Source of the DNA: Hyphomonas sp.
GTDB lineage: Bacteria > Pseudomonadota > Alphaproteobacteria > Caulobacterales > Hyphomonadaceae
DNA length: 64,000 nucleotides
Direction of reading: 5' to 3'
NCBI GenBank assembly: GCA_016124495.1
Contig: WGNP01000002.1
Coordinates: 62,001-126,000 of the forward strand
The notes under the pieces were generated by a model, which had not been told where the DNA came from, did no database searches, and saw only the letters and a list, made by a program, of their open reading frames with translations. Shown one piece after another: positions 7,381 through 16,209 of this stretch. Numbering within the stretch: position 1 is the first letter of the stretch; each line of letters opens with the position of its first letter. The translations under genes and the position numbers were made by a program.

Positions 7381-7914
7381 ATGGCGCGGGACTTGCGTGT
7401 CGGCGCACCGATGCCTTCGCCTATGCTCTCCCCTCGCGCGAAAGTTCTAATCCTGGCCGGCGTGCTGGCCGGGATCGGATTGGCCGTGCTCCGGCCCCAG
7501 GACCTCATCCTGTACAACCCGTCAGACTCGATCCCGAAGGGGTTCTATGTCCGGGACGGGTCAGAACTGGTGCGCGGATCGATCGTCACGATCCGATCAA
7601 TCCATGCGGCTCCGGACTATGCCGCCAAACGCAACTTCACCGACGCGGGTGACCGGTTCATGAAGCGGATCGCAGCAATGGAGGGCGATACAGTGTGCGC
7701 CGAGGGCAGCACGCTTTCGGTAAACGGTAAGCCGGTTGCTGAACGTGCTGAGGTGGATGCGGCTGGCGATCCCCTGCCTTCATGGACGGGCTGCGTGACC
7801 CTCGATGCTGACCAAGCATTTCTCCTCGGCGATCATCCTGGCAGTTTTGACGGACGCTATTGGGGCATCTCGGAGCGCGCCAACCTGATCGGACCTTGGC
7901 GCCCGCTTCGCTAA
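7381..7914 (+). CDS. traF: S26 family signal peptidase, TraF-like
   Basis: A 177-aa inner-membrane serine peptidase. A transmembrane segment spans about residues 20-37, followed by the catalytic-serine motif NPSDSIPKGFYV (Ser50) and the lysine motif FMKRIAAMEGD (Lys95). A C-terminal LLGDHPGSFDGRYWGI box is typical of S26. The short form with NPSxSxPxG resembles TraF, which matures conjugative pilin in RP4-type systems. Met11 and Met15 are other possible starts, since ATG 7381 has no clear ribosome site and follows a terminator. The relaxase gene comes next, which supports a transfer role. Confidence 0.83.
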   Translation: MARDLRVGAPMPSPMLSPRAKVLILAGVLAGIGLAVLRPQDLILYNPSDSIPKGFYVRDGSELVRGSIVTIRSIHAAPDYAAKRNFTDAGDRFMKRIAAMEGDTVCAEGSTLSVNGKPVAERAEVDAAGDPLPSWTGCVTLDADQAFLLGDHPGSFDGRYWGISERANLIGPWRPLR

Positions 7915-8026
7915 TCAAGCGACTGATCATCTTCGCCCATCGAATGAAACCGGAATCGCTGAAATCCCGGCGATGGTAGTCTCCTCGTTATGGAGCACCG
8001 AAAAAGGAAGACAGGGCAAGATAAAG

Positions 8027-8115
8027 GCGCGGCCTGCAGGCCGCGCGAGACGCCTGTCGGCGCGGAGGTTTTCACAGGCCATAGCCTGCGGCGCAGGCCG
8101 TGCCACAGCCTGTGG
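8027..8115. other. Cluster of inverted repeats upstream of the relaxase (candidate oriT)
   Basis: A perfect 20-base palindrome GCGCGGCCTGCAGGCCGCGC spans 8027-8046. Next come CAGGC-cata-GCCTG at 8075-8088, GCCTGC-ggc-GCAGGC at 8084-8098 and CCACAG-c-CTGTGG at 8103-8115. All lie in the 253-base gap before the relaxase start at 8168. Origins of transfer are usually next to the relaxase gene and rich in such repeats. No nic consensus was recognised, so this is a candidate only. Confidence 0.4.
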
Positions 8116-8167
8116 TTTGATCCGTATAGGGACGCTTTGGATTTCGCCTCAATGCAGCGAGTCGCAG

Positions 8168-9379
8168 ATGACCGATAGCAAGAATGACCGCCTGCTGAGC
8201 TTTTCGAAACTCTCGCGCGCCGCGAGTGGCCAGGCGCCTGCTCAGACGAAGTCCTCGCGCTTCGCGCGGCCCATCGATACCGACCGGCTCGAGGGCCGCC
8301 TCGCTGGCAGCGCCCGCCGCGGCGAGACCGGAGGCCAGGGTTCGCGCACGCTCACGCCCCTCGCGCGCCGCCTCGCCGAACGGGCGCCGGTGAAGCGGCA
8401 CGCAAAGGCTGCCGGACGCGGCGACGCGTTCTCGGACATGCGCCAGCGCGCAGCGGTCAAGGTGCACTATTTCAATCACGGCGGCGGGAGCGCCGGCGCC
8501 TTGAAGGCCCACACGCGCTACCTTGCCCGTGACGCCGCTGGCCGCGACGAGTTAAGCGAAGGGGCCGGGGCCCCTGCCCTCGAGCCATTCCTCGGCACCC
8601 CGGAAGACGGCGCCCGCGCGCATGCCGATTATCTCGCGAGAGGCGAACGCGACCGGGGTGTCTTCTACGGCCCGGACGGCGCAGGGATTGACGGAGGAGC
8701 CCTCGCCGAAGCCTGGGCCAAGTCCGACAGACGCCACTTCCGGATCATCCTTGCGCCAGAAGAAGGCGAGCGCCTGCGCGACCTGACGGGCTATACACGG
8801 CAAGTCATGGCGCAGGCCGAAGCCGAGCTCGGCACGCGCTTCTCCTGGGTCGCGGTCAACCACCACGACACCGGCCACGCCCATACCCATATCATCCTGC
8901 GCGGGCGCCGGGCCAATGGGCAGGACCTGATCCTGCCGCGTGACTTCATCCGGCACCGGCTGCGCGAAATCGCGCGGGATGTGGCAACGAGCTGGCTCGG
9001 ACAACGCACGCCCGGTCAGGAACGCGAAGCACTTGAGCGGGAGACCACCCGGCATGCACCGACGCGCCTCGACCGGCTGATCGCCGCGCAGCTGCCAGAA
9101 AGCCAGATCATCGAGGTTGGCCGCCTGGAAGCCCTGAACAGAGATCCTCACGTCACAGCAGCCCTGAGGGCGCGAACCAAGGAGCTCCGGCGCCTTGGCC
9201 TCGCCCGCGAGGTCCGACGGGGCGTCCTGCAGTTCGAGCGGGGCTGGCAGGACCGCCTCAAGGCGATGGAGCTGCACCTCGATATCCGTAAGCAGCTAAT
9301 GGCTGAGCGGCAACTGGCGCAGCAGGCGGAGCGGGAACGCCTCGCGCGACGCCTGTCGAGGAGCGGACTGGAGCGGTAG
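8168..9379 (+). CDS. Relaxase with partial DUF3363 domain, C-terminally shortened
   Basis: A 403-aa protein. Relaxase signatures are VKVHYFNHGGGSAGALKAHT with the following Tyr118 as a candidate nicking residue, HFRIILAPEEGERLRDL, and the metal-binding HDTGHAHTHIILRG (His237, His239, His241). After residue about 290 comes the start of DUF3363 (RHAPTRLDRLIAAQLPESQI). Relatives in this family usually run to about 600 aa or more. Here the protein ends after a charged helix (RQLAQQAERERLARRLSRSG), so much of DUF3363 is missing. ATG 8168 is preferred because upstream in-frame sequence overlaps the repeat cluster. The enzyme would nick oriT and lead the strand into the recipient. Confidence 0.85.
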   Translation: MTDSKNDRLLSFSKLSRAASGQAPAQTKSSRFARPIDTDRLEGRLAGSARRGETGGQGSRTLTPLARRLAERAPVKRHAKAAGRGDAFSDMRQRAAVKVHYFNHGGGSAGALKAHTRYLARDAAGRDELSEGAGAPALEPFLGTPEDGARAHADYLARGERDRGVFYGPDGAGIDGGALAEAWAKSDRRHFRIILAPEEGERLRDLTGYTRQVMAQAEAELGTRFSWVAVNHHDTGHAHTHIILRGRRANGQDLILPRDFIRHRLREIARDVATSWLGQRTPGQEREALERETTRHAPTRLDRLIAAQLPESQIIEVGRLEALNRDPHVTAALRARTKELRRLGLAREVRRGVLQFERGWQDRLKAMELHLDIRKQLMAERQLAQQAERERLARRLSRSGLER

Positions 9380-9473
9380 GCTGTTTTGGGCGCGACAACT
9401 GTCATACGCTACCGCATGGCCAGTCGGCCGGGCTCTGGCCCTAAACAGCCGCTCGGTCAGAGTGGTTGAAAGG

Positions 9474-9863
9474 TTAGTTCCCCGCCTCGCCCAGAGCGCC
9501 TTCAACGGCGGCCGTTGTTGCACACTGAACCAATGCCTCGCGGGTCTGGGCGTCAACATTGCCGGCTTTCTCGATGGCGGCCGGCAAGCCTTCACCGCTG
9601 AGACTTTCGCTCACGACATTCTTCAGCGCTTGCAGGTGCTCACCGGTGATCTCTGACCCCAGGCTGTCCTGCACGCAGCCGCAGAAAGCTTCCGATTGCC
9701 CGGCCAGAACGCAGGCCGTGTTGGTATCCACTGCGCCGCTGGCCGCCTCGAGCGCCTGCCCGCCCAGATCGAGCGCGCCCTGCTTCACTTGTTGTAGGTC
9801 GGCCGCATCGCCGCAGGCCGCAAGCACCAGTGCGAAACCGGCCACCAGAACAGTACGCATCAT
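9474..9863 (-). CDS. Small lipoprotein of unknown function
   Basis: A 129-aa protein starting MMRTVLVAGFALVLAAC, a lipoprotein signal peptide with lipobox LAAC (Cys17). The mature part is alanine-rich and helical, with a cysteine cluster (FCGCVQDSL, later VQCATTAA) that may form disulfides. AAGGAAA precedes the tandem ATGs. No family was recognised. It is convergent with the relaxase gene. Confidence 0.7.
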   Translation of the reverse strand: MMRTVLVAGFALVLAACGDAADLQQVKQGALDLGGQALEAASGAVDTNTACVLAGQSEAFCGCVQDSLGSEITGEHLQALKNVVSESLSGEGLPAAIEKAGNVDAQTREALVQCATTAAVEGALGEAGN

Positions 9864-10045
9864 GTTTTCCTTCTTTCTTTCACGGCGATAGATCCGCCTC
9901 GTTCCATATGCGGATTCATGTGCGCAGCGCTACGCAGATAAGCGCTAGCGACCGCGCCAGTCGCATCTTGATTCGAGGTCGACGATCTCGATCTTCGCTG
10001 ACCAGCCGGCGCTGCCGGCTGTCAGGCAGCAGCGCCGGTCACGGA

Positions 10046-10324
10046 TCAGAAGTCGAAGATGTCACTGAGCCTCGACCGCTTCCGACCGCCATCACGGCCA
10101 CGGCTCCGTCCGTCATCATCGTCGTCCCGGGCACGGAACGTCGCTCCGCCACTCGGGTGACCTCGTTCTTCATAGTCTTCTTCCTTGACGAGGGCGATGA
10201 GCTTTTCAAGCTCACCCTTGTCGAGCCAGACGCCGCCCGTTGTGGGGCAAACATCGAACTCGATGCCGAAGCGGTGGATTTGGCGCATCGGCGCGCCGTC
10301 GATCGGTGAGTTCACAAGGGGCAT
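10046..10324 (-). CDS. TFIIB-type zinc-finger domain protein with degenerate zinc site
   Basis: A 92-aa protein carrying the zf-TFIIB family core (IEFDVCPTTGGVWLDKGELEKLI, residues about 21-43 in two parts) and a highly charged Asp/Arg-rich tail ending SRLSDIFDF. The family normally has two CxxC pairs. Here the first pair is absent (MPLVNSPIDG) and the second keeps only Cys26 (CPTT), so zinc binding is doubtful. It starts 3 bases after the YdcH-like gene on the same strand, so they form an operon. Confidence 0.72.
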   Translation of the reverse strand: MPLVNSPIDGAPMRQIHRFGIEFDVCPTTGGVWLDKGELEKLIALVKEEDYEERGHPSGGATFRARDDDDDGRSRGRDGGRKRSRLSDIFDF

Positions 10325-10327
10325 GGT

Positions 10328-10588
10328 TCACGCGCCTCCGTTCGGTTGGGGTTGATATGCCTGCGTCAACCTGGCTGACGCCTTGGGGAAGCGAGATAGC
10401 TGGTCTCCATTGGTTGGGATGCGCTTCTGAGTGATCGCCTCCTTCATCTGGTCTCGGCACTGCAGGCGGATCTTTTCGAGCCGAGAGATGAGCAGCGCGT
10501 CAGGACAAGGCGATTTCTGCGCGTCCTCGATCTGGCGTTCTACGCCGGTATGGCGCCGGACAAGCGCATTGATATATCTCGAGTTCAT
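10328..10588 (-). CDS. YdcH family (DUF465) small helical protein
   Basis: An 86-aa protein from ATG 10588 (MNSRYINALVRRHTGVERQI). It has the DUF465 pattern of a helical hairpin with basic residues: a first helix RHTGVERQIEDAQKSPCPDA and a second SRLEKIRLQCRDQMKEAI. The family is widespread in proteobacteria with no settled function. The start at residue 7 of the longer frame is chosen because the family begins there, and GGAGAG lies just upstream. Confidence 0.72.
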   Translation of the reverse strand: MNSRYINALVRRHTGVERQIEDAQKSPCPDALLISRLEKIRLQCRDQMKEAITQKRIPTNGDQLSRFPKASARLTQAYQPQPNGGA

Positions 10589-11048
10589 GGGTCTCTCCTC
10601 TTGCATGCATTCGGGAGAGGGCGACGCAGAGCGCTTTGGACAATTCCAAGCCTGCGCCGGTTCTCCCGGTGCGGTCCGACATCACAGCAGCTTCCTGTCG
10701 AGGTTGCTGCCGCCAGAGGGGCCCGGTCCGCATACTGAAGAAATGGTAGGGCGCCCGGCTGCCTGCAACCCCGTAGACTGAGACCATCAGCATCTTCATC
10801 AGAACTTAATATACTGGACGCGGCGATGACGGGCGCGGGCAAACAGTCGGGAGGCTCGCTCGGCTCCACTCACAAATTGCTGCCATCGGCGCGGCGTATT
10901 GCGTGGAGTGAGTGCCTGCCTTCGGCGGAGTCCGGCCTGAAAACGGTTAGGCATTCGAACGACACGATCGGATTGACCCTGCCGATCAACGGCCATGACT
11001 ATCGAAGCTGACGGGGACCTTGGTCGACACGCTCTTTGGTGCCGACAA
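10589..11048. other. Intergenic stretch between the YdcH gene and the amine oxidase stop
   Basis: No supportable gene is seen in 460 bases. It is the upstream region of the YdcH operon on the minus strand and the downstream region of the amine oxidase, so it should hold the YdcH promoter. An AT-rich patch (ttaatata near 10807) is the only promoter-like signal. Short open frames on both strands lack family similarity. Confidence 0.4.
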
Positions 11049-12323
11049 TCAGCTTCTCCGGTTGCGTGCAAGGATAGCTGCAGCCTGCCGCGCGGCCGCT
11101 TCGCCACTCATGTGTGCGCCAGACAAAAGAGCAGGGTACGCGCCGCCAAGCGCCTCGCCTGCAAAGAAGACCCGGTCCCCGAGAGGACTGGATAACACTG
11201 CACGCGCGGCGTGGCGCCCGGGCCTTGCTGCGGCATAGGCACCGCGCGTCCATGGGTTGCTGCCCCAATTCGTCATCCGGCCTTTGCGAATATGGCGACG
11301 GACGTCGCTACCGAGCATGGAGGCAAGTTCATCGATTGCAAACGCAATCGCGGCTTCCTCTCCTGCCTTCTCGATCTCCCAAGCATGGCTTCCCCCCACA
11401 AATCCGACGCAGAGATCAAACCCAATCGGAAATGACAGGAAGAAGGCCGAACGCGCCGGAAGAGGCTCGTCGATGGCGCGCGTGACAAATGCGTTCTCCA
11501 GGAGACCGAAACGCGCGCCGTCTGTCTGAAGCGCGATCTTCGTCAGCAGCCCCATCGGAAGGTCGTCAAAGGCTTGCCGGACTCCAACCGGCAAACCGGG
11601 CGTGAACTTTATTCTACCCGATGAAATGACGCCGGTTGAGACAGTGACCACCGCCGCGTCCGCCCGGATATCTCCCTTCTGTGTACGCACAATGACACCG
11701 GGTCCCGACCAGTCGATACCTGTTACAACAGTGCCGGTCCAGACAGGTAGGCCCTTCGCGACATGTGCAACGAGGGTTCCCAACCCTTCCTTGACAAGTG
11801 CATTGACGGCGTAGGTGCCATAAACCGCTACATCGGCGCTCGAAAGCTCGATCAGATCAACGCCGTGATCCATCGCGCTGAGCCAGGTTGCTGCGGCGGC
11901 AAGCCATCGGTCGCTGAATTTCACTAGGCTTGAGGCGGCAACATCGTATTGCGAAGACACCAGCAATTGCCTGAGGCTTTCCCCTGCCTGATCATATTTT
12001 GCGACCTCGCAAGGCGTTGCGGGTCTGTCTCCGGAGAACAGGGCACCTGGGGGGTCACTATGATCGATCAGGGTAAAGCCGGCCGAACGAGCCGCGGCGA
12101 TGTAGGGCAGATCGCCGGGTCCCTGCAACCAGGCGCACCCATGATCGAATGGAAAACCGAACGTGTTGCTCTCGGTAAAGGCGCGCCCGCCGATCCGGTC
12201 CGACGCTTCGACCACAAGCACGCTGCAGCCCAGAGCTTGCAGCCGGTGTGCCGCAGCGATCCCCGCGGCGCCGGCCCCTACGACTACAACATCTGGTGCA
12301 GAGGGCGTTTGGGCGGTTTCCAC
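11049..12323 (-). CDS. Flavin-dependent amine oxidase
   Basis: A 424-aa FAD enzyme of the monoamine/polyamine oxidase family. The Rossmann motif VVVGAGAAGIAAAHRLQALG starts near residue 13, followed by EASDRIGGRAFT (the GG motif binding FAD) and the C-terminal FAD signature VFFAGEALGGAYPALLSGAH. The enzyme oxidises an amine to an imine with O2 as acceptor; the substrate is unknown. No signal peptide is seen. Translation starts at GTG 12323. It diverges from the AraC regulator and, with the SDR, looks like a small cargo set of the mobile element. Confidence 0.87.
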   Translation of the reverse strand: METAQTPSAPDVVVVGAGAAGIAAAHRLQALGCSVLVVEASDRIGGRAFTESNTFGFPFDHGCAWLQGPGDLPYIAAARSAGFTLIDHSDPPGALFSGDRPATPCEVAKYDQAGESLRQLLVSSQYDVAASSLVKFSDRWLAAAATWLSAMDHGVDLIELSSADVAVYGTYAVNALVKEGLGTLVAHVAKGLPVWTGTVVTGIDWSGPGVIVRTQKGDIRADAAVVTVSTGVISSGRIKFTPGLPVGVRQAFDDLPMGLLTKIALQTDGARFGLLENAFVTRAIDEPLPARSAFFLSFPIGFDLCVGFVGGSHAWEIEKAGEEAAIAFAIDELASMLGSDVRRHIRKGRMTNWGSNPWTRGAYAAARPGRHAARAVLSSPLGDRVFFAGEALGGAYPALLSGAHMSGEAAARQAAAILARNRRS

Positions 12324-12731
12324 GAACGATTCTTCAAGAGTTGGGTTGAGAATGCAATCAGACTTCTCTGAACGTTAGTCTGTCAATCAGAGGCACACCG
12401 TTTTGGTCAAGCTCCAGGCTCGGGGAGAGCTGGCTCAGTCCAAGGCTTTGCCAACGGAAGCCTCCTAAGGGCAAATGGCTCGTTCGGCGATCTCCCGCCT
12501 GGCGCCCGAGAGGCCGCCGAATGACAGGATTGAGGCGACCTTGCCGGAAGCCGAAACCCACTGTCAGAGTCGACCTGGCCCATTCGTGCTGTTTAGCTGC
12601 GGTGCGTTAGTGACCGCTTCGGTTGGCATCCGAAACGGAACGCAGACAGAGCGCTAATTGTTTTATTCATTGCTATCCACTCGCGGATGACGTCATAAAT
12701 ACATTCTTTCGCGCCAACGGTCGCGTATGCG
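12324..12731. promoter_or_regulatory. Divergent control region between amine oxidase and AraC regulator
   Basis: The 408-base gap separates two divergent genes and is AT-richer than its surroundings near 12661-12715. A perfect palindrome ATGACGTCAT lies at 12687-12696, about 40 bases before the first possible AraC-gene start, and is a candidate operator. No gene is supported here. Confidence 0.4.
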
Positions 12732-13784
12732 TTGATGGTAGCGTCTGGAATGGCATTACAGGTGGCTTACAAAGTAGGTAACCCAAAGATGCCGTCACGC
12801 AGCTTCAAAGTCGCTCCGTTTCTGACACAGGCCTGCAAGACGCTTGATTTAGGTCCTGCTCGCGTGCTTGCGCAAGCGGGCCTTCCTTTCGACTACCTTG
12901 CGCATGAGGGGCGCGGTCTGGACGCCGCCGGATGGTTTGCCGTTCTGGAGGCGTTGGTCGGTGAAGCGAGCACCCCGGATCGCGCGATGGAGCTAGGGCG
13001 CGCGCTTGCCACGGGGCCGATTCATCCTGCCCTGATTGCCTTCTCGGCAAGCCCTAACATCCGGGTGGGACTGCAGCGAGTGGCCTTGTTCAAACCACTG
13101 ATCGCACCGGTTGCCCTTACGATTGAAGAACAGTGCGGGATACTTTCTATCACGCTGACTTCAGCAGAAGCGACCGCAGGCCTGCCCCCTGCGGCGGCCA
13201 TCATGGAAGTGTCCTATTTTCTCGAACTCTTGCGCACATTCGCTTCCGAACAGATCACACCGCAATCTGTGATCTTGCCCGCACAGGTGCAGATCACCGA
13301 TGCATTCCGTCGTTTCGCAGGGTGCGAGATCGTCCTTGGGGATCACGCCGGTCTTGCGCTTCGTGGTGCGGATGCGTCGCTGCCGATCATCTCGGCTGAC
13401 ACGGCTGTTTACCGAGCAATCGAGCAGGAGCTCTTGGCCCGCCTGACATCGTTATCCGGCGCAATCGGCATGGCAGAGCGCGTCCGGCGCGAGATCCGCA
13501 TTATGCTGCCGTCTGGCCGGATATCGGCCGAGGCGATTGCTCATCGCTTGCGGGTCAGCACACGCAGTCTACAACGCAAGCTGAAGGACGAGGGTGAATC
13601 GTTCCAGACGATCCTTGATGAGACCCGTGCGGAATTGGCCCTGATCTATCTACGCGACCGCAAGCTCAGCACAGAAGAGACGAGTTTCCTGCTGGCGTAC
13701 CGCGATCCGAACTCCTTCTATCGTGCCTTCAGTGACTGGACCGGTATGACCCCTGCCGAGGCGCGCGCAGCGCCTGCTGTTTGA
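12732..13784 (+). CDS. AraC family regulator with arabinose-binding-like N-terminal domain
   Basis: Up to 350 aa; the start may instead be ATG 12789 (MPSRSFKVAPFL). Residues about 35-210 match the ligand-binding-like domain typical of long AraC regulators. The C-terminal AraC HTH has two helix-turn-helices: ISAEAIAHRLRVSTRSLQRKL and ETSFLLAYRDPNSFYRAF, ending with WTGMTPAEARA. Such proteins usually activate a nearby catabolic or dehydrogenase gene. The SDR gene follows on the same strand, with two direct repeats 21 bases apart in the gap between them. Confidence 0.87.
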   Translation: MMVASGMALQVAYKVGNPKMPSRSFKVAPFLTQACKTLDLGPARVLAQAGLPFDYLAHEGRGLDAAGWFAVLEALVGEASTPDRAMELGRALATGPIHPALIAFSASPNIRVGLQRVALFKPLIAPVALTIEEQCGILSITLTSAEATAGLPPAAAIMEVSYFLELLRTFASEQITPQSVILPAQVQITDAFRRFAGCEIVLGDHAGLALRGADASLPIISADTAVYRAIEQELLARLTSLSGAIGMAERVRREIRIMLPSGRISAEAIAHRLRVSTRSLQRKLKDEGESFQTILDETRAELALIYLRDRKLSTEETSFLLAYRDPNSFYRAFSDWTGMTPAEARAAPAV

Positions 13785-13818
13785 TTGGCGTGATCCGTTT
13801 GTTTGTTGGCGCGATCCG
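13785..13818 (+). promoter_or_regulatory. Tandem 21-bp-spaced repeats, likely AraC-type operator for the SDR
   Basis: TTGGCGTGATCCG at 13785-13797 recurs as TTGGCGCGATCCG at 13806-13818, exactly 21 bases apart (two helical turns) and in direct orientation. AraC-family activators commonly bind such paired sites just upstream of the -35 region. The repeats lie 65-98 bases before the SDR start. The site assignment is inference. Confidence 0.5.
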
Positions 13819-13882
13819 CATTTGTGTGAAGGTGTAGGAAGGGTCACGTCTAACACATCGCAGACAGCTTTAGAGGCAGACC

Positions 13883-14710
13883 ATGACACAGACGATCTTC
13901 ATCACCGGGGCATCCAGTGGCATCGGCAACGCGACGGCCCATTACTTCCATGACAAGGGCTGGAACGTTGTGGCCACCATGCGCGACCTGGAGCAGGCGG
14001 GCGAGCTCGCTGCTCTACCGAAGGTTCAAGTCGCACGACTTGATGTGACGGAAGGTTCCTCGATCACGACCGCGGTCGAAGCGGCTTACGCCCGGTTCGG
14101 CCGTATTGACGTGCTGTTAAACAACGCTGGCTACGGCGCCTATGGTCCATTGGAAGCTTTCGACATGGACGGAATCCGCCGTCAGTTCGACACGAACGTG
14201 ATCGGGCTGCTCGAGGTCACCAAGGCCATACTTCCCCAGATGCGTGCACAGGGCAAAGGCGTGATCGTGAATATCTCCTCGATCGGGGGGCGTATGACCT
14301 TTCCGCTTGGCAGCCTTTATCATGGCACGAAATTCGCGGTGGAAGGCCTTTCCGAAGCCTTGCATTATGAACTCGAGCCTTTGGGCATCCGGATCAAGAT
14401 CGTGGAACCCGGCATGATCGCAACCGACTTCAGCGGTCGCTCCTTTGATTTCCGCCAGACGCCCGAACTGACCGCCTATCAATCCGTAGTGGACAAGCTT
14501 TTTGCCGTCCTTGGCAGCCCTCAAATGGCCGCTACAGCGTCGCCGCCGTCGGTCGTCAGCGAGGCGATTTGGGCCGCCGTGACAGACGGCACCTCCCGCT
14601 TGCGTTATACCGCCGGGGCGGATGCTGCCGCATACATGTCCGCGCGCTCTGCACAGGATGACGCGACCTTCATCGGCGGCATCAAGACGCAATTCGGCTT
14701 GGCCGGGTGA
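13883..14710 (+). CDS. Short-chain dehydrogenase/reductase (SDR)
   Basis: A 275-aa classical SDR. The cofactor motif TGASSGIG is at residues 9-16, NNAG at about 80-83, and the catalytic Ser (NISSIGG) precedes YHGTK with Tyr and Lys. Length and layout match SDRs of the ketoreductase type; the substrate is unknown. It is probably controlled by the AraC regulator directly upstream. Confidence 0.87.
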   Translation: MTQTIFITGASSGIGNATAHYFHDKGWNVVATMRDLEQAGELAALPKVQVARLDVTEGSSITTAVEAAYARFGRIDVLLNNAGYGAYGPLEAFDMDGIRRQFDTNVIGLLEVTKAILPQMRAQGKGVIVNISSIGGRMTFPLGSLYHGTKFAVEGLSEALHYELEPLGIRIKIVEPGMIATDFSGRSFDFRQTPELTAYQSVVDKLFAVLGSPQMAATASPPSVVSEAIWAAVTDGTSRLRYTAGADAAAYMSARSAQDDATFIGGIKTQFGLAG

Positions 14711-14949
14711 ACACGCAACCAGCCCTCGCTTCAGTCGGGGGCTGACAGGTTCAAAAACTGAGTCCGTTCTAGCGCGTCTTGGTGGATGTCTGCTTTCCTG
14801 CCAAATCCCGCATCGGCTGCGCTCGTTCAAGCGTCGCCTTTCGGCGATAAATTGCCTGATGGCGAAAACCTGTCTCCGTCCGACTTCGGCCAGTTATTTG
14901 CCCGTCAGCCGTCGACGACGCTTATGAATGACTTGGCCAGTCGGCTCGA

Positions 14950-16209
14950 CTAGGAGCGCGCTGTCGGACCATTTGAAAGTAGCTCAGAAATGTTATCGGC
15001 CATCGCTTCAGCGGCGGCGCGAACATGGCCATCTGCGAGGTGCGCATACCTGCGGGTCGTTTTGATGTCGGCATGACCAAGCAGCTTGCCGATCACTTCG
15101 AGCCCAAGACCGCCAGCCAGCGCGAACGACGCTGCCGAATGGCGCAAGTCGTGAAGCCGGACATCCTCAAGCCCCGCAAGCTTGCGCGCCCGCAGCCAGA
15201 GCTTCGGTGTGCCTTGGAAGTAAGTTTCCGTATTGGCGCTCGCAAACACGTATCCCAGCGTCCCGTGCTTTGAACGCTCTTCGAAGATCGCCCGCATTGG
15301 TCCGGTGATTGGGATGAGCTTGGCGCCTGTTTTCGAGGTGGCGAGGCGCAGGAAGCCCGTATGCAGATCGACTTCCTTCCAGGTCAGCTGTTCGATCTCG
15401 CCTTTGCGCGCGCCGGACAGCGCAAGCATGCGGATGATCGCAATCCCGGCAGTCGGCGCGCCGGCTTTCTCGATCTGGTCGAGTGCCTCGCCAAGACGGC
15501 GCATTTCATCAGGGCTGAGGAACCGTTCCATGGACCGGCTCGGCGTCTTCTCGACGCCGAGGGCGGGATTGGCAGGCAGAAAGCCTTCGCGCACGCCGAA
15601 CGAGAATATGGACGATAGGAGCGACAGCGTGCGGCTGGCAGTCCCCTCCCCGCCCCGGACGCGGCGCACACCGCGAGCTTTGGACTTAGTGTCTTTGGCG
15701 GTATCGCCGCGCGCGACCGCGTCACGGAAACGAGCGATCACACCCGAATTGAGTTCGCTCAAGCTGACCTTGCCAATCAGGGGGAGGATATGCGCGTTGA
15801 TCCGGCCGACATCGACCGCGATGTTGCGCGGGTCCCGTAACTTGCCCGCGAGCTTCCCGCGCTGGCGCGAGCGCAGGGCCGAACGTTCGATCCAGAGTTG
15901 GCAGAGCCCGCCAACGGTCGAAGGTCCGGTTGCCTTGACGACTTTCGCAGGCGCCTTTCCAGCAGCCGCATCGGCAATCGCAGCGCGGGCTTTGCGGCGC
16001 GCGTCATCCGCGGTCATGGCGCCAGGCTTACCGAGAGTGATCGTTATCTTGCGGGCCGCGCGACCCTTTCCCACGCGAGTCTTTGCAATGAATGTTTTTG
16101 CGCCGCCCGGCCGGACGCGGACACCGAAGCAGGAGAGCTCGTCATCCCAAAGGACGTACTCGGTGGGCCTCGGCTCCGCCGCCTCGATGCTTTTCAATGT
16201 AAGTTTCAT
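14950..16209 (-). CDS. int: Tyrosine-type site-specific integrase of the mobile element
   Basis: A 419-aa integrase with three parts: an N-terminal arm-binding domain (DUF4102 type, residues 1-90), a core-binding SAM-like domain (about 98-205) and the catalytic domain. Catalytic residues are visible as Arg268 (SGARKGEI), Lys293, the H353xxR356 box (LHDLRHSAASF), His379 (LLGHADI) and Tyr388. All needed residues are present, so it should be active. It starts about 230 bases from a tRNA-Arg 3' fragment and reads into the element, the usual layout for tRNA-targeting integrases of the P4/ICE type. Confidence 0.93.
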   Translation of the reverse strand: MKLTLKSIEAAEPRPTEYVLWDDELSCFGVRVRPGGAKTFIAKTRVGKGRAARKITITLGKPGAMTADDARRKARAAIADAAAGKAPAKVVKATGPSTVGGLCQLWIERSALRSRQRGKLAGKLRDPRNIAVDVGRINAHILPLIGKVSLSELNSGVIARFRDAVARGDTAKDTKSKARGVRRVRGGEGTASRTLSLLSSIFSFGVREGFLPANPALGVEKTPSRSMERFLSPDEMRRLGEALDQIEKAGAPTAGIAIIRMLALSGARKGEIEQLTWKEVDLHTGFLRLATSKTGAKLIPITGPMRAIFEERSKHGTLGYVFASANTETYFQGTPKLWLRARKLAGLEDVRLHDLRHSAASFALAGGLGLEVIGKLLGHADIKTTRRYAHLADGHVRAAAEAMADNISELLSNGPTARS

